64,000 nt of DNA from Certhia americana (lineage: Eukaryota > Chordata > Aves > Passeriformes > Certhiidae): contig CM031857.1 in assembly GCA_018697195.1 (NCBI GenBank), forward strand, positions 94,126,617 to 94,190,616. Reading direction: 5' to 3'. The translations under genes were made by a program, and so were the position numbers. This document shows, piece by piece, positions 62,035 through 64,000 of this stretch. A model generated the notes under the pieces. That model saw only the letters and a list, made by a program, of their open reading frames with translations. It searched no databases and was not told the DNA's origin. Every line of letters begins with the position of its first letter. Position 1 is the first letter of the stretch.

Positions 62035-63647
62035 TTAATTTAACAGATCTGTCACATAAAAAATGTCAGAAAGCCATAGAAACACACTGCAAACTAGTGC
62101 AATTTTGTACAGAAATAATATATTCAGTAACATGTGTCACTTTGTTCTTTGATATATTTACTGTTGAGCTTATTACTTTGCAATTACATGAATAGATATC
62201 TGTGCACTTCCACAGGGTTTTACATTAATGTTTTCTCTAAGAGCTTCCATTACAGAGATATTTAAAAAACAATCAAACAAAAGTCAAATTTCATTTAAAT
62301 TGTGATTGGAATTTATATATTCTACATATGTTTCAACAGTTTTAATAAACAATAGAATCCATTCAAATTTTTAATTTTGATCTGATATTTTTCACCCTGT
62401 TTAAGAAACTAAGAAATATCTTATGTCGTATATCTGAAGATGGGCATACTCTTCAGTATTTACCTGTCATCCTAGGGAGGAAAGCCTTGGATATCTTTAT
62501 TTCCTTTTGTGCTTGCTTGCAAACTAACAACACTAGGCAAGCCCATTAATACCTTTGCAAGAGTTAACAGGCACAGTGGAGCAAATCACCTAGTTTAATT
62601 CAGAATTCAATGCTAATTCATGATGCTTTCATTGCTCTGTGTTTGGGACAACTAATTAATCAAACTCAGCTTAGCTTGTTGAAATGATCTGCCTAAATAG
62701 GATTTAAACTGATTATAATTTTTAAAATAGAATCTCATTACCTGGATAGATTTGACAGAATGCTTCTGTCTATGTTTGAATTGCTAATGTACAATTAGAA
62801 AAGTAATCATGTAAAGTATTAGTACACTATGTGCTCTGAGAATTATTTATTACTCCTTCAGTAGCCTCTCTGATATAAAAACAATTTTCTACTCATAAAT
62901 GAAAAAAAGCAGAATTTCAGTATCACATTTACAATACCTCTTTATTAATGTACATACAGCCCATATTGAGCTACTTTGAAGAAAAATCAAAATGCATTGC
63001 TAAAATGGAAAACAAATGGAACAAATACAGACTGCAAAAGAAATTAATCCATTATGCTACAAGGCCAACTTTTTGGATGATGTCTTTGGAAGCAATAATT
63101 GCTCAAGCATATATATGATTAGTATCTCTCTGAATAGATGTCTCATGGATACGACCATGTTTTGAACCACATATACATACCCACCACCACACACAGAGAC
63201 ACAGATAGATCATGAGGGATGGAATGAGAATTCCACCATCTTGTGTGTTTTGTTGTGGTGGTGTACCCTTGATCTCCCCACTCTTCTTCCATCCTGCTCT
63301 ATTATCTCAGGAGCTCCTATCAGCCCTGGCTGAACCAGCTGAGCCACCAAGTGAAGCACTGCTTGATTTGTCGCTGAAGCACCAATTTGTCACTGAAATG
63401 TCCCTTGAATGTGCTCTTGCATGATAAAGGTGGGAATGATTCTGACCATAACAGGAACATCAACTGCCGGAACATGGTGGGGAACAAAGAATAAGCAGTT
63501 ATCCTTCTTAGCCCTGGTAAATCATTCAGCTGAATTATATTGCCCAAGTGAAATGCTACTGTTTCTAAAGGACATTTTGAAAAAAATTCATTTTAACTTG
63601 AGTGGATCACTACCACTGATGAAAAACATCTAGTAATTACCCACTTG
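62035..63647. other. Non-coding DNA, partly GC-richer
   Basis: AT-rich to about 63190, then a mixed-composition segment to 63480 with a near-duplicated 'gatttgtcgctgaa / aatttgtcactgaa' word near 63366-63395. It may be an unrecognised repeat. No gene called. Confidence 0.5.
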
Positions 63648-64000
63648 TGTTATGGTCAATATGGAAACTGACTGATGACTAGAGACAAACATCTTGTGAT
63701 CCTATAAACAGTGGTCTTAAGGGAGGCCCTTTGAGTTGTCCTGGACTGCAGCAGGCTACACCAGCATCTCCCCCTAAGTGGGACACCTCTTGGAGCTCAT
63801 GAACTCTCAAGTTTATGATATTCAAAAGACCTTCACTGATGAGGAGGCCTAGGTTGATGTTACCCACCTCACAATTCCTCAAGGTGTAACCCAAACCTGG
63901 TAAGAAATGCTAGGGGATTTGATGTATTTCACTGAACCTGAGTGGAATTTTTAATAGGTACCAATAAACACATAGATACAGATATATACACGTCTTTGTC
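63648..64000 (+). mobile_element. Probable ERV LTR, 5' part, running off the window
   Basis: Starts TGTTATGGTCAATATGG, a plausible LTR 5' terminus, and keeps a repeat-like composition ('ggactgcagcaggctacacc', 'gtgggacacctcttggagct', 'ggtgtaacccaaacctggta'). AATAAA occurs at 63963-63968 near the window end. The layout resembles bird ERVL-type LTRs, but this is recognition by eye and the 3' end is not in the window. Confidence 0.4.

Noticed and set aside
1..64000. CRISPR array, operon or other prokaryotic system
   Set aside because: No spaced identical repeats, no dense coding and no prokaryotic signals; the composition and repeats are those of a bird nuclear genome.

Overview
This is a vertebrate nuclear window, almost certainly from a bird and probably from a perching bird (passerine). 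The clues are repeated CR1 LINE fragments with the typical 3' end, a SINE made of a tRNA-Ile(AAT) head joined to a CR1 3' tail (the design of the songbird family TguSINE1), and several avian-type endogenous retrovirus LTRs. The background is visibly AT-rich, with many homopolymer runs. I found no convincing protein-coding exon, no rRNA and no functional tRNA. Open frames are short and scattered. The few above 100 codons are either expected by chance at this base composition or lie inside repeats. The window is best read as a gene desert or the inside of a very large intron.

Layout. Unique AT-rich DNA (1-2059) is followed by an old LTR (2060 to about 3350) split by a second LTR (2247-2848) that has a 6-bp target-site duplication. 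A sister copy of that second LTR lies in inverse orientation at 12142-12787 and abuts a CR1 fragment (12806-13353). Mostly unique AT-rich DNA follows to 20.4 kb, with a (TTCC)n tract near 18.1 kb and a C17/A18 junction at 19.25 kb. The richest part is 20.4-24.3 kb, a compositional island. It holds a 33-bp frame-preserving minisatellite, then an old LTR (about 21340-23038) broken by a CpG-rich solo LTR (21753-22412, TSD ACCC) and by a 5'-truncated CR1 (22456-22892), then an 18-bp purine-rich minisatellite and a GC-rich stretch.

From 24.3 to 41.8 kb the DNA is AT-rich with two CR1 fragments (31.2 and 33.9 kb), an (AT)n tract and part of an LTR at 39.5 kb. An LTR-like element of about 930 bp lies at 41.86-42.80 kb, then an old CR1 (43.2-43.6 kb) and the tRNA-Ile SINE (43812-43954). 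The last third holds a CR1 reverse-transcriptase remnant (49.7-49.9 kb), an old CR1 scrap (52.4 kb), two hAT-like ends next to TCTAGA-type target sites (56.87 and 60.16 kb), a diverged pair of similar segments (56.93 and 59.45 kb), a perfect 16-bp-arm palindrome (61.21 kb), a 0.5-kb CR1 (61.5-62.0 kb) and a probable LTR running off the right edge.

There is no set of genes that work together here. What can be read is a layered history of retroelement insertions. Family names and ages come from recognition by eye, not from a search.
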